DNA of 64,000 nt from contig JBAOKB010000037.1 in assembly GCA_037044905.1 (NCBI GenBank), forward strand, positions 682,001 to 746,000. The letters are read 5' to 3'. Below the pieces are notes generated by a model. The model made no database searches, was not told the DNA's origin, and saw only the letters and a list, made by a program, of their open reading frames with translations. Source of the stretch: Hortaea werneckii (lineage: Eukaryota; Ascomycota; Dothideomycetes; Mycosphaerellales; Teratosphaeriaceae). The stretch's first letter is position 1. Each line of letters opens with the position of its first letter. Position numbers and translations under genes: made by a program. Below, one piece after another: positions 1-10,771 of this stretch.

Positions 1-515
1 TCAATAAGCTTTTCGTGGCTGTCAAACGGACCATTGACTTTGGCATCTGGCTTTGCGGTCCAGAAGACCATGTCTTGCACAGGCCGACGATCTAAACTGC
101 CATAGTAAGACGGATTCGGCGGCGTCAACTTACGCAGATCTATGAAGTATGATTGTAACTCTTTGATAATCGCTTGCTTGTGTTTCTCTTGCAAGAGCGG
201 CCACTGTGATTGCAAGCTTGCGCTGCGAATGCGTTCCATGACAATATACTTATTGCCCGTTGTTTGATTAGTGTACAAGGCGTAGACCCGAGGAACTCGG
301 ACGTTGGTGCTTTCCCGTACAAAAATCATATTGTCGCCTTCCAGATGATCCACATCGAGCCCGTATTTGACGATGTAGTGCTCTCTGACTGCAACGACTC
401 TGCGACCTTTGAAACAGTACTCTCGCAGATCGGAGGCGTCCTCGATCTCTGCTTCCGTCGGCAAAGTACTGGGCAGATCAGGCGCGTAGTACGGGAGCGC
501 AAATCTGGATACCAT
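1..515 (-). CDS. Phosphotransferase (APH-like) family protein, partial
   Basis: The minus strand is open from an ATG at 515 to the left edge (171 codons), so the C-terminal part of the gene lies outside the window. The order of elements fits the N-lobe of fungal aminoglycoside-phosphotransferase/choline-kinase-like proteins: a beta hairpin with VVAVREHYIVKYG near residues 40-52, an E-x6-FV segment, then VPRVYALY and the hinge-like YIVMERI near residues 84-104, followed by a W-x2-L helix and LRKL. These proteins belong to the kinase-like fold. Substrates of most fungal members are unknown, so no substrate is proposed. The catalytic loop (HxD) would lie beyond the edge and cannot be checked. 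The start is chosen because it is the first ATG of the open frame and leaves a normal N-terminal extension. Confidence 0.7.
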   Translation of the reverse strand, partial: MVSRFALPYYAPDLPSTLPTEAEIEDASDLREYCFKGRRVVAVREHYIVKYGLDVDHLEGDNMIFVRESTNVRVPRVYALYTNQTTGNKYIVMERIRSASLQSQWPLLQEKHKQAIIKELQSYFIDLRKLTPPNPSYYGSLDRRPVQDMVFWTAKPDAKVNGPFDSHEKLI

Positions 516-2232
516 GTTGCAATGCAGGATGGAATGAACCCATGCAGTCCTTAGAACTTGTTACAGATCCGATGAGCAAGACAAGACAATGTTGCTTCGA
601 TCCAGGCTCGCAAGTAGCAAGAAGTCAATTGAACTGGAGAGAAAGTAAGCGCGACCATGCGCAAGCACGCCTCAGGCAGCCGGGATATCCGACAATTCGC
701 CGCAGCACAGAACGACATGCGTGACCGATCAAAGACGAATTGTTTGTCACGCTGGCTGATTCAACACCGCAGTTCCTAGTTCCGATGGTTGTCGAGCGGC
801 TTTCCATTCTTGCTGTGAGCTTTGTGCATGGCAGTGTGGAATCCGCCGTCTTGGAGTAGGCAAAAGAAAAGGATTCTAGCGGGAATACGAGTTGCCCGCG
901 CGACAGCATTTTGATGTCTAGTCGCCGACAACGCGCCTACGATCAAGCAAAGCCCAGGGACGATCAGACGCAACTTCAATTTACAAATTACAAATTTTGG
1001 GCAAGCATCAGCGTCCAAGAACTCGATGTGTTACAAAGAATCTGCATATTTGGTCGGAAGATCAAATATTTCTTCTCATTTGATTTGTCCTGCTGCGACC
1101 GGCCTGGGCATTATATGGAAAAGGAAGGAGATTCGATCCTTGCCGATTTTTTGACAGACTACGCAGCATGAATTGTAATTGTCCAGTTGCATCCGGAATA
1201 TCGACCAATTAATTCCTATCGCGATCTAGTCCTCGAGTTGCCTGTGTACAATACAATAGCATTTTTGACACCTCTGTCGCTATTACAATTAACCAATGTC
1301 GCCGAGGCAACGAAAGGTTACGTTTAATGCACTTGTCAGTCATTAAAGCGATCAATGAGTCTGTCTAGCTGACGATTGGAGGATTGTATACCGTGCTTGC
1401 AAGGCGTACAGCAAGCTGAAATATCTTATTTTCGCCTCTGCTTTCCAACCACTGTACCAGCCCTGAGTCTGCTCTCCAGGATAGCACAGACGTCATTCCA
1501 AGCTACAAGAGGTCGATTTGAAGCACAATCGAAGCGCGAGCTACGGTGACAGAGGCAGTCAAATTTGGAAGGAAGTGATAGTTGGAAGTTGCAGTTGGAG
1601 TTGCAGGTGAATTCAGTTGGAGGTGAAGTTGGAGGTGAAGTTGGAGGTGAAGTTGGAGGTGAAGTTGGAGGTGAAGTTGGAGGTGAAGTTGGAGATGAAG
1701 TTGGAGGTGAAGGTGAGGTTGACGTTGGAAGTACTGCTTTACAATCAAATGTGTAGTTACTAGACGGGTGAATATGTAATAAATCCCTACCCGTATGGAT
1801 GAGAGTTGCGACTTGTTGTCGTGGTAGCTCAGGATCACACCAAGCGTAGACTAGGCTTACAGCTAGACAACATTGCGGCAATGATGCTATGAGAACTACT
1901 AGAGCAGACACACGTTCTCAAATGCTTGACACGAAGGAAATATCTCTTGCCTCTGTCAATCTTCTCCGCACTTTTTTTTTTTTTTTTTTCGCGCGCATTG
2001 GTTTCGCAGCCAGGATGGAATAGACGTGATATTGGGACGACTATTGTGTACTTTGCAACGCTTCACCAATTTCGTAAAATGCGATTTTAGCGTGCCTTCG
2101 TAGCGGCAGCAGTGCATGTTACAAGCAGAATAAGAATGTATGCCAGCAACGTTCATTCGCGAAGCACTGCAGAGCCTAGAGTACAACGACAAATTTCCAT
2201 ACTGTTTTCTTTCCAGGAGCTGAAGAGACCGC
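516..2232. other. Intergenic spacer with minisatellite and T18 tract
   Basis: No convincing gene. The stretch around 1170-1370 is AT-rich. It contains a 12-bp tandem repeat at 1616-1711 (listed separately) and an 18-T homopolymer at 1972-1989, just downstream of the antiporter stop. Open frames here are short and lack family resemblance. The minus-strand frame running through the minisatellite has no ATG. Confidence 0.6.
1616..1711. repeat. 12-bp minisatellite, 8 copies
   Basis: Eight head-to-tail copies of GTTGGAGGTGAA, perfect except for one substitution in copy 7 (GGAGATGAA), with diverged half-units on both sides (from about 1581 and to about 1735). On the minus strand the unit stays in frame and reads as a Pro-Pro-Thr-Ser tetrapeptide. 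The surrounding open frame (about 1426-1911) carries several cysteines but begins with no ATG, so coding status is unproven. Twelve bases being a multiple of three is compatible with a coding repeat. Confidence 0.9.
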
Positions 2233-3723
2233 CTAGATCTCAGAGCCACTGTCCTCCGGCTCACTTTCACCGCCACCACCCTGGTGCTCCATGCCCTCGA
2301 GAGGGTCGTCCTCCGCCGCCACGATCGGTGCTCTCTTGTCTGCCGGTCGCGAAAAGTGTGTCGTCAAACTCAACGCCAGAACACTCAGCCCATGTACGAG
2401 CGTGCTTCCCAGTACAATGAAGCACACCAGAGGCCAGACCGTCTGGATGGCAATTTCCCTTGGTGTATAAGGTCGTCCATAGTGCGGCGGATGCCTTTCT
2501 GGCAGAGAAGTGCCAGTCTCGAGAACGGCTCTGGCTTCGATGGCCAGGAAAAGCCCACCTAGAGCCATCGGACCGAAGTGACCAACAAACAAAGCTTCCT
2601 TGATCGTTCTGATGTCCTGAATCCAAGGCCAAGTCATGAGAAGGACTGGAATCCGACGGAAAGCAATGACCAAGGCCAGGAACGAGACGAGCCTGCCTGG
2701 CGTTATCCAAGGAGTGATGCTTTGCGGGTAGAAGTCGTACCAAGGGATGATTGCACCGAAGTAGACGAACATGGCGCTGTTGAGTAGCAAGTCTATGACC
2801 TGTGATAGACGTGTGGCCTTTGTTCGCTTCGTGAACCACCCGTCTCGTGCGAAACCATAGCCAGCACCAAATGCGACTAAGAAGTCGTCGCTCCCCAAAG
2901 TGCTGCCTACGCCAACGCTGAAAATCGCAAGCAGCAGGTAGAAGACAGTGAAGCTAGGGTAGTCAATGTACCCTCTCCTGGCGCTGAATCGAAGGATCTT
3001 GTTGAAGACGGTGCCAATGACCAGCCCTATGGTGGTCCCAAACAATACTTGCCAGAGAATGGTGAGAAGGAAGTATTTCTTGGCAGCTTCGCCCAAGCCG
3101 CTCGTAGTCATGGCAAATAGTCCAACGTAGAGGAACGGAAAGCTGATTCCGTCATTACAACCAGACTCGCAGGCGATGAGGTCTTTTAAGCGCTTCGGTA
3201 CACGGTTGCTGAATTGACTGTTGCTCAGAATCGAGGAGGCCAAGACCGGGTCGGTGGGAGTCAGACATGCCCCAACGATAAGTCCAGTTGGGATGTCTGT
3301 CTCGAAGATGATGACAACAAATGCAGCAACGATGAGCCACGAGAAAGCCATGACGGGACCAAGCATCATGGCGATGGATTTCCAGTGGCGACTAGCATAG
3401 TACTTTGGAAGCTCCACACCGATGGCAAAGACCTGGATACCGACAATGACTCTGGTGATTTCCTGGACCACGTCGTCCCCCCAACCCCATCCGCCGAGTC
3501 CAACACCTTCGTCTTTGCAGCCATTGACGCCGCAGAAGTTGGGGGTTAGCCAGCCGAGTCCCTTGGGTCCTAGGATTATGCCCGCGAGCAAGGCAAGAGG
3601 CGGTTCGCTCAGGTGCAGGCGATTGCGGATGAAGTTGGCGAAGAGTGTGTAGGTTATGAGGAATGTTGCCAACGACAGATATGTGACATGAGGCGGCGTC
3701 GTTTCGATCTGATCCCACGCCAT
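2233..3723 (-). CDS. Na+(K+)/H+ antiporter, NHA1/Sod2 type
   Basis: Plasma-membrane CPA-family exchanger that removes Na+ or K+ in exchange for protons. The 496-residue protein begins MAWDQIE, the characteristic start of fungal Nha1/Sod2 proteins; an ATG 25 codons upstream (3798) exists but would add an unlike, Asn-rich leader. Many hydrophobic segments run from residue 15 to about 430. The unwound-helix motif TPTDP is at about 155-159, and the ion-binding ESGCNDG is at 186-192 with the paired Asn-Asp intact. There are no introns. The cytoplasmic tail after the last membrane segment is only about 50 residues, far shorter than in yeast Nha1 and closer to the compact Sod2 type. It is transcribed away from the SnoaL-like gene, across a 484-bp spacer. 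Confidence 0.92.
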   Translation of the reverse strand: MAWDQIETTPPHVTYLSLATFLITYTLFANFIRNRLHLSEPPLALLAGIILGPKGLGWLTPNFCGVNGCKDEGVGLGGWGWGDDVVQEITRVIVGIQVFAIGVELPKYYASRHWKSIAMMLGPVMAFSWLIVAAFVVIIFETDIPTGLIVGACLTPTDPVLASSILSNSQFSNRVPKRLKDLIACESGCNDGISFPFLYVGLFAMTTSGLGEAAKKYFLLTILWQVLFGTTIGLVIGTVFNKILRFSARRGYIDYPSFTVFYLLLAIFSVGVGSTLGSDDFLVAFGAGYGFARDGWFTKRTKATRLSQVIDLLLNSAMFVYFGAIIPWYDFYPQSITPWITPGRLVSFLALVIAFRRIPVLLMTWPWIQDIRTIKEALFVGHFGPMALGGLFLAIEARAVLETGTSLPERHPPHYGRPYTPREIAIQTVWPLVCFIVLGSTLVHGLSVLALSLTTHFSRPADKRAPIVAAEDDPLEGMEHQGGGGESEPEDSGSEI

Positions 3724-4207
3724 TTTGCGCACAGAGATGTTGTCGTTGTTGTTGAAACAATTGTCTGTGTCTTTTCTTTCTGCGAAATGGAGGTGCATCC
3801 AAGTTTTGAGGACCTCACCATGCCGTCATGAAGCTCGGCTCGAACCGTCAACGTGCATGCAGACGGGAATTGGCGCCATTGGACGTGCGAGATTTGGTCG
3901 ACGTTTCTCAGTGTGCCGACAATTAACAGGTTTTCAAGTGAAGCCGTTCCGTCGAAAATGCACAGAGCGAGGGAAATACAGCGCAGTATCTTTCAATCGC
4001 CATAGATCCTTCCATGCAATGCGGTCATCACCCAGTATTATGCCAGAGTCTCTAAGGCCGACAAAGTCCGAGGGCGCGGATAGACGTTTGTCCGCCATGA
4101 ACAAGGATCGAAAATGATAAATGATCGCGCTTCTTCAGGACAGAGATTCGGTTTTGTATTATGTAAAATCCTTCGAGTCCTTTGCATATCGATCAGCCTA
4201 TTCAAAG
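3724..4207. promoter_or_regulatory. Divergent spacer between antiporter and SnoaL-like gene
   Basis: The start codons of the two flanking genes face away from each other across 484 bp, so both promoters must lie here. I see no repeat or obvious operator. Short open frames in this stretch are uninterpretable. Confidence 0.4.
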
Positions 4208-4845
4208 ATGTCAACACTTCTTGCAAATATGAAGCACACCGCCCATGCTGTCTGCGATGGGTATGAGAGATGGGATATGGACGCCGTAATGGCACCACGA
4301 GCTCAGGACTGCATTCATCATTTAAGACCCAAATCACTTGCTAGACCACTTCGAAACAACGAGCAATATCGTGCTTATTTCTACACGGTTCAGACACTCT
4401 TTCATGACTTTAAGGTCGGTCAAATCGATTCATATGAGCGTTGTTCAAAAGAAAAAGGGACATCGTAAAGGAAACAAAAGGGAAGAGGAAAAGGAAGGCA
4501 TTGCTAATACTGTATGAATTACAGATCGAAGTCGCAGACCAAGTGTTCGATGAGAGTCAGAAGAAAGCTGCGTTACATGTTTTTGGGTCCGCATCATCGC
4601 CAGTTGGCATGTACGAACAGGAGTATACGTGGTTCCTAACATTTAACGAGGACGGGACCAAGGTAAAGAGGATGGAGGAGATGATCGACAGCTCCTATCT
4701 TGCAGAGTTCTTCAAGCGCTTGTACGATTACGTGGAGGTGGGAGGGGGGCAAGGTGAAGCTTGGGCAGACTCAGTAAGAGCAGCATACGAAGAGTCTGGG
4801 GGCGAGGCCCAGAGCAACCATTCAAGGAGGAAGAGTGATAACTAG
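4208..4845 (+). CDS. SnoaL-like (NTF2-fold) domain protein
   Basis: Two exons, 4208-4414 and 4525-4845, give a 175-residue protein. The 110-nt intron ends in ACAG and has a CTAAT branch-like element; its donor GTCGGT is weak but is the only one that keeps phase 0 and joins the two halves of the domain. Exon 1 carries the helix with Trp-Asp-x-Asp and FYTVQTLFHDFK. Exon 2 carries the beta sheet with the strand YTWFLTFNEDGTKV and the helix SSYLAEFF. This is the arrangement of the small fungal SnoaL-like proteins, which adopt an NTF2-like cone fold. Family members include polyketide cyclases, but most fungal stand-alone copies are uncharacterised, so no reaction is assigned. The start at 4208 gives the usual short N-terminus. 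Confidence 0.75.
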
Positions 4846-5382
4846 CATCCCCGTTGTTGCGATCGATAAAGTGATTATCGTGGCGACGACAATGAAGTCT
4901 TGTCGTGTCCCTCTGCGTGTAGCTGATGTTTTAACCTATCTCGACAATCATTTCACATCTCATAGAGTCCTTTACATTGTTATCGATGGTTCAAGGGAGA
5001 GGCATATACTGCCAATCCTACATCCAAAGGATCGACAAGTCGTCCGGAGCGCCACATTCCGATGATGCACCCCGCATTTTAAATCGCGCTCGCACATGCA
5101 CATGCACGCTACCGCCCTATCGTTGTTATCATCCCCAATTCCCCGTATCCTTCATCTACGCAGTCAAAGGGTCAAAGTGATGGTTCTAACAAACATTCAC
5201 GTGGGGCCCATAGACACTTGATTGAGGACAAAGGCGCCCTTGTCTGCTACTGTGGCGTGGACTGTATGCAATTGATTACTAGTTGATTGGTGCTTCGCGC
5301 ATCGACCTAATCGACGCGGCGAGGCTCACGCCCTTTAATAACAAGAACGACGCGCGCTCATCACGACCCGTGACCTGCCGAC
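4846..5382. other. Intergenic spacer
   Basis: 537 bp between two same-strand genes, with no recognised gene. The 3' part presumably holds the promoter of the membrane protein gene. No repeat was seen. Confidence 0.4.
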
Positions 5383-6087
5383 ATGGAGAGAGCCTCCGTC
5401 TCACTCACTCTACTACTGATCGCTTCCGCTTTGGTCGACCACACTTCCGCCCAGGACACAAGCACCGAAGCAACTACCGCCATGGCAACCGCATCTCCGA
5501 GTCCAACGACGCCAATGGAGGCAGGCAAGGCCAGCGACACAGCTCCTGGCGCTTCCGACGGGGCCGATGATGGTGACGCCAACGGCACTGGTTTGGTCAA
5601 CTACTACTTTGTCTTCCTTGCTCTGCTCGTCTGTATTGCAGCCCTAGGCGCCTTCATGGTCTGGAGGAAGCGCAGAAGGGCGGCGTTTCATTTCCACCGT
5701 GGCGGACAAAGCGTAATGCCGCGAGATATATCTCAGTGGTATCCCGGTCCAGGAAGGGCTGGACCACGCCGATATCGTCAGCCAAGAGAGTGGGATTCGC
5801 GCGAGAATAACAGCAGAGAAGAAGGACTGAATGAATTCGGTGAGGCGCCTCCGGCTTACGCGCCGCCGAAGACAAGAGAGGAAGAAGAGCAGGCGACATT
5901 CAATTGTGGGGGGCCTGCGGTGCCAATGCAGACCTTGTCGCGGGAGGAGGCTGGGCTTAAGCCGCCCGACTACACTCAAGCGACAACACAGTCTGTCGAG
6001 GAGAACGCGAGGCTGTCTTGGCCGAGTAGCTCGGTGCGACCTAATCATTCCGAGTCTGGGACACAGGAGGGGTTTTCGAGGACGTGA
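5383..6087 (+). CDS. Single-pass membrane protein with PPxY motifs
   Basis: The 234-residue protein has an N-terminal signal peptide (about 1-23, ending TSAQ). A Ser/Thr/Ala-rich extracellular stretch with one N-glycosylation site (NGT) follows, then one transmembrane helix (about 72-93, YYFVFLALLVCIAALGAFMV) stopped by a KRRRR cluster. The cytosolic tail contains PPAY (about 161) and PPDY (about 195). PPxY sequences bind WW domains, in fungi chiefly the Rsp5/Nedd4 ubiquitin ligase, so ubiquitin-dependent trafficking of this protein or a partner is an inference. The architecture recalls fungal cell-wall sensor-like or adaptor-like proteins, but there is no recognisable WSC domain. No introns. 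Function unknown. Confidence 0.72.
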   Translation: MERASVSLTLLLIASALVDHTSAQDTSTEATTAMATASPSPTTPMEAGKASDTAPGASDGADDGDANGTGLVNYYFVFLALLVCIAALGAFMVWRKRRRAAFHFHRGGQSVMPRDISQWYPGPGRAGPRRYRQPREWDSRENNSREEGLNEFGEAPPAYAPPKTREEEEQATFNCGGPAVPMQTLSREEAGLKPPDYTQATTQSVEENARLSWPSSSVRPNHSESGTQEGFSRT

Positions 6088-7504
6088 GATGATCTCAACG
6101 TGTCTCATTTGTCGAAAGCTTCATGTCTGACGACGGTCGCGTCTTGGAAGGAAGCGCCTCTGGACTTTGCGAATACTCAAGACCCTGCTCTGCACCCCGT
6201 GCACTTCTCCGATATGCCATACTGGCAATGCGGCATCGTATGCGCTGATGCGCGGCGCCTTTAAGCATCAGCTATGTTCCAAGGCATCATTCCGGAATCA
6301 AAATGTCTTTCAAGACGTGGATCTCAATCTTGAAGACGCTCACAAGAGCATTCTTGGTAGGATTAATTACCACAAGAAATGACGACTTGCGGAACTTGGA
6401 TGTTTTCAACACCCGATGAGCCGTAGCTGGGAGGAACCCCTTCCTCCTACACCACAGGTCACAGGCCGTGCTGCGGGCGTAACGAGACTTTCTTGAAAAG
6501 ATTCGAATCGACCACCTACAATTTTGTGTTGTGAACACAACTAGATCCAGACTTCCGAAGGCTCAAAGACCCTCCAATCGGAACAAATAGTCAACAACGG
6601 AAGCAACATGCTCAAGCGACAGTTCTCCGTGACCTCTTCAGGTTGCGAGGTACTGGGGGAGACAGCACCGGCCAAAGGCATGGAGAAACTGTGGAATGGA
6701 AAGGAGCGTTTCAGGAAACTGTGTGCTCCCGAAGGAGGCGAAGGGAAGCAAAGACAGGTTGCGATGCGGAACCTGTGAAAGAGGCGGTCACAATGACAGT
6801 GAAGATGATAAAATCCGCCTTACAAAAATCTCTTGCATTTGAAGAGGCAGGACGATGTTTTGAGTAATGGAGAAACGTTTAACAAGACTAACCTCAATCC
6901 AAGTCCTGCGCAGGGTCATGGATAGCGAGATGAAGCGACGAGCCTACGCGGCCTTACGGACATATTAGTAGGTGCCGGGAGGTGCGACTCTGCGTTTAGC
7001 ACTTTGAGGAGTAATGTAAAGTTGCGGGAACGATACCGAGAAATATGGAATAATAGGAATCCCTCTGAACGTTGTTGGGGGGCGGGGGGTTTGATCGCTC
7101 CCCAACACTGCTCACACTGGAGGCGCCTATTGTCTTTCGCTATTTTCACAGGGCAGGCTGTTCAACAACACTGTGGATATAGCCGGTCAGGGTCGGAACG
7201 GACGCAGCAAAGCAATCTTGATATCCACAACTGTGTTCTCAATTCCTCAAAGATACTCCGCGCTGCGTTTGTCATTTGCTTTGCGATCCTTGTAAGGGGC
7301 CACAATCAGGAGATAAAGATCAGCGTAAGGATTGGTATTTATTCCTTGCAAAATGCATTCGCCCTTGAATGTGTAGGAAGATGGAATAAAGGGAAGCTCA
7401 ATTTGCAATTTGATTATCTCCAGCCCGAATTCACTCCGAAAATTACACCAGAACACCTTGCCAGAATCCAACATTCCTAAAGACGGCCGTAACTACCGGA
7501 AACC
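6088..7504. other. Intergenic spacer, no recognised gene
   Basis: About 1.4 kb between convergent genes. Open frames up to 158 codons occur on the plus strand (7004-7480), but none has family resemblance, and their composition looks non-coding. No repeat was noticed. Confidence 0.4.
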
Positions 7505-8323
7505 CTAGAAGATACCATTCACGATGTTGCCACCAATTGTTGCACCCGCACCGAAAATGGCAGCATTTCCCAGCTTCTTTCCGAACTTCTTGCCCATCTC
7601 TTCGCCTTTTCCGGGCACCTTGCCTTCTCCATTGCCCATCTGGCTGACTTCCAGCGGCGCATTGCCATAGTTGTTGCTGGTGCTCGCCATTGGTGCCTTC
7701 TCATCAATGACCTTGACGTAGGAGCGTGGAAAGATACCTTCCATGCCTGTGCGACTGGACTTGCCCTTCCACCACTCTGCATTCATGTATTCCGTGACAG
7801 TGATATGGTCGTGGGGCTGCAACGCGAGGTCGCCTTCATCGGTGCTATTGTAGGCGTACAAGGCAGTGGCTTGGGCGAGCGGCGGCTGCGACCAGTTGGC
7901 CTGCGGCGGTGGGGCGTTGTAGGCTGGCGGAGGTGGCTGCGGTGAGGCGGCCGGTTGGAAGTAGGGGTTGTCCTTCTTTTCGTTGTTCGCTTGGCCGTTC
8001 ACACGGTTCCGGTTGCCATTCTGCAGATTGAGGTTGTGGAGGGGAGAGGTAGGAGGCTGAAGGGCGCCTGGAGTGCCTTGAGGAATAGCGCCGACAGAGA
8101 TGGGGGCGTGGAGGGCGGTCTGTTCCGGCATGCGTTGGAGGAGGTCGGAGAGCTGCTGCGGGCTAATGATCGAGGCATCGCAGAGATACTCTAATTCCTG
8201 TTGTTCCGTTAATTATCTATCCAATTTCCCACGTCTCACAGGGTGCGGATGATGACTTGCCGCTTTGATGGTTCGGATGGAGCGGTTGACGTTAGCTGTG
8301 TGCATCTCCTCGAGCGGGGCCAT
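7505..8323 (-). CDS. SH3-domain protein, Lsb1/Pin3-like
   Basis: Two exons, 8323-8261 and 8197-7505, give 251 residues. The N-terminal helix (NRSIRTIK, then ELEYLCDASIISPQQL) is the VHS-like start typical of fungal Lsb1/Lsb2 proteins. It is followed by a PPPPAY motif near residue 110 that would bind the Rsp5 WW domains. One SH3 domain spans about 131-188 (ALYAY, the WWKG strand, GIFPRSYV), and a Gly-rich tail follows. Yeast Lsb1/Lsb2 bind Las17 (WASP) and restrain Arp2/3-driven actin assembly at endocytic sites. The domain junction requires an intron whose best donor is GC rather than GT (see findings). A 42-nt GT-AG alternative would insert seven residues. Confidence 0.85.
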
Positions 8324-9483
8324 GGTGATGTTGGTATTATGAAACTGGATGGTGGAAGGTTCAGATGCTCGTAACGTATTGATTTGGCCCGTGTGCAGTG
8401 CTGTGGTAACAGAATATCATGTAGGGTCAAGGTATCTTGTTAGATTAGATTAGGTTGCGATGCTTTGACTTGGACTTCACCTGCATGGAGCTGACGAACA
8501 CATGGGGCTTCAAGCTCGGCGCTACGCCGCTTTCTAACGTCCTTGCACTGCCACTACAGTGCTATATTTTCGCATGTGAATGCAATCAACCCTATACGGG
8601 ACTACATACGGGACTACTGTTTGGGACTGATAGAGAAACCGCCCGTTCCTGTGCCAAAATTCATCCAGTCACGTTTCTGACAGCATAGATTTCGACAGAA
8701 GAATAATCCTTATCACGGTTCTTTAAAGCTCCTTGATATATGCCTTCCAGGTTAGCTCTTATTGTGCCATTCGGCGAGCAACAGTGTCTCTTTCCACTCT
8801 CACAGACTCTACCGCCATATCAAGCAGGGTCAATGCCGTATCCATGAGGACGGCGGTATGTCACAAGCCATGACGGTCATTCGCGATAATGCGCAGCACA
8901 GCAGGGTTATACGGCTTACGAAGCCGCCATCAACAATTCTAAAGTTCGATGGATGAAGTCCATCCGGTGAACTGATACTAGTCCGATGCAATGATACCAC
9001 TGCCTTGAGGTATTGGAAAGGATCTCTTGGGCACAAGCAGTTTGGTCGTGCGAGGTGACGCGCCTTGTCATCGCTTGGTGTGACGGCTGGCGAACTCAGT
9101 TAGTAGCAAGAGATGCTACCAAAATGCCCATCTCTCGTCGCTCAAATAGCCTGCAAAACCGTCCATGTAGCAGCACGAGGGTACAAAATACACAACATCT
9201 TCTCATGTAATAAGATAGCCTCATAGCGAAGCCATTCACAATTTGTTTGTACAGTAGCCAGTCAAGCCCGCCCAGCAGCACCTCGGCACGAAAAAGTCCC
9301 AGGACTGCTATGACATGGATCGCAATTCGCGCAACGCGTCTCCGAACTCCAGCCCTACTCGAGCTCCCTGAATCCATTCACGCGAACATGATACGCTCCA
9401 CCTAACATCCATACCTGCCTGCTTTCGGGACCGAATAGACAGTCGAACACCCGGATTTCGGCTGTGCAGCAATCGACTCCACA
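8324..9483. other. Divergent spacer between SH3 gene and ARP1
   Basis: About 1.16 kb separating divergently transcribed genes, so both promoters lie within it. No gene, repeat or RNA is recognised. Open frames are short and in random phases. Confidence 0.4.
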
Positions 9484-10771
9484 ATGGCGGACTTGCACAA
9501 TACCCCAATCGTTATCGACAACGGGAGCGGCACCATCAGGGCTGGTTATGCCGGAGAAGACTTGCCGAAATGTTTCTTCCCTTCCTTTGTCGGTCGGCCG
9601 AAGCATTTGCGGGTGCTGGCAGGAGGACTGGAAGGCGATGTGTTCATCGGCAACCGAGCGCAAGAACTACGGGGCCTCCTGAAGATCAAATACCCGCTAG
9701 AGCATGGCATAGTCACGGATTGGGACGACATGGAACGGATATGGCAATACATCTATACCGATGAGCTGAAGACGCTGAGCGAAGAGGTATGTGTTGGCTG
9801 AGGTCAGTGTGCGACGGCGTGAAGCAGGGACAGCGCATGAGATTGACCCATAGGTGTAGCACCCCGTGCTGCTGACAGAAGCGCCTCTGAATCCCCGCCA
9901 AAACCGCGATACCGCCGCGCAAATACTCTTCGAAACGTTTAACGTACCAGCCCTATACACTTCGATCCAAGCTGTCCTATCCTTGTACGCCTCCGGCCGC
10001 ACGACCGGCATAGTGCTGGATGCCGGAGATGGTGTCTCCCACGCCGTACCAGTGTACGAAGGCTTCGCGATCCCCAGCAGCATTCGGCGCATAGACGTCG
10101 CTGGCCGAGACGTGACTGAACACCTGCAAACATTACTACGAAAGCAAGGTAGTGTCTTCCACACCAGCGCAGAAAAGGAGATCGTCAAGAATATTAAGGA
10201 GAAGACATCATACATAGCGCTAGATCCGAAGAAGGAGGAGAAGGAGTGGATGTCATCAGCAGCAGGCCGCGGCGGCGAGTCGAAGGCGGTAGAATATCCG
10301 CTACCAGACGGTCAAAAGCTTAGGATAGGACCAGAACGGTTCAGGGCTCCTGAGATCTTGTTTGATCCAGAGATTGTTGGATCAGAGTGGCCTGGCTTGC
10401 ATCAAATAGTCGTGGATGCCATCAATAGAACTGACATGGATCTCCGCAAAGCCTTATTTGGCAACATTGTGCTCTCTGGAGGCAGCACGATGATCAAGGG
10501 ATTTGGTGACAGGCTGCTGCATGAAGTACAACGGCTAGCGGTCAAGGACATGCGCATCAAGATCTTCGCGCCGCCGGAACGATTGTACAGTACATGGATT
10601 GGAGGAAGCATCCTTGCTGGGCTGAGCACATTCCGCAAGATGTACGTCAGCATAGACGATTGGCACGAGAGTAAGTGACGCCTTGCTGCGGTACGAACAC
10701 CAACCACGTGGGAAACGACGCTGACTTCTTGATCACTAGATCCGGAAATCATACATCAGAAGTTCGCCTAA
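9484..10771 (+). CDS. ARP1: Actin-related protein 1 (centractin), dynactin subunit
   Basis: Three exons, 9484-9786, 9860-10670 and 10740-10771, encode 381 residues, the normal Arp1 length. The first intron is 73 nt (GTATGT donor) and the second 69 nt (GTAAGT, CTAG acceptor). The last exon supplies only the C-terminal IIHQKFA. Actin-fold landmarks are present: phosphate-1 loop [15 protein letters not shown] near residue 11, [12 protein letters not shown], phosphate-2 loop [16 protein letters not shown], the adenosine motif [15 protein letters not shown] and the C-terminal [13 protein letters not shown]. The conserved Phe/Asn-rich N-terminus and [14 protein letters not shown] are those of Arp1 rather than conventional actin. 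Arp1 forms the short filament of dynactin, which links dynein to cargo, nuclei and endosomes in hyphae. A small open frame after 9787 is intron. Confidence 0.95.

Noticed and set aside
1616..1711. Regular short repeats as a CRISPR array
   Set aside because: The copies are contiguous with no spacers, and the genome is eukaryotic.
1426..1911. CFEM domain made by splicing out the minisatellite
   Set aside because: No AG acceptor exists between the repeat and the KFDCLC segment on the minus strand, so the proposed splice cannot work.
4415..4524. Alternative donor GTAAAG at 4465 for the SnoaL-like gene intron
   Set aside because: It joins the second exon in the wrong frame; only the donor at 4415 preserves the domain.
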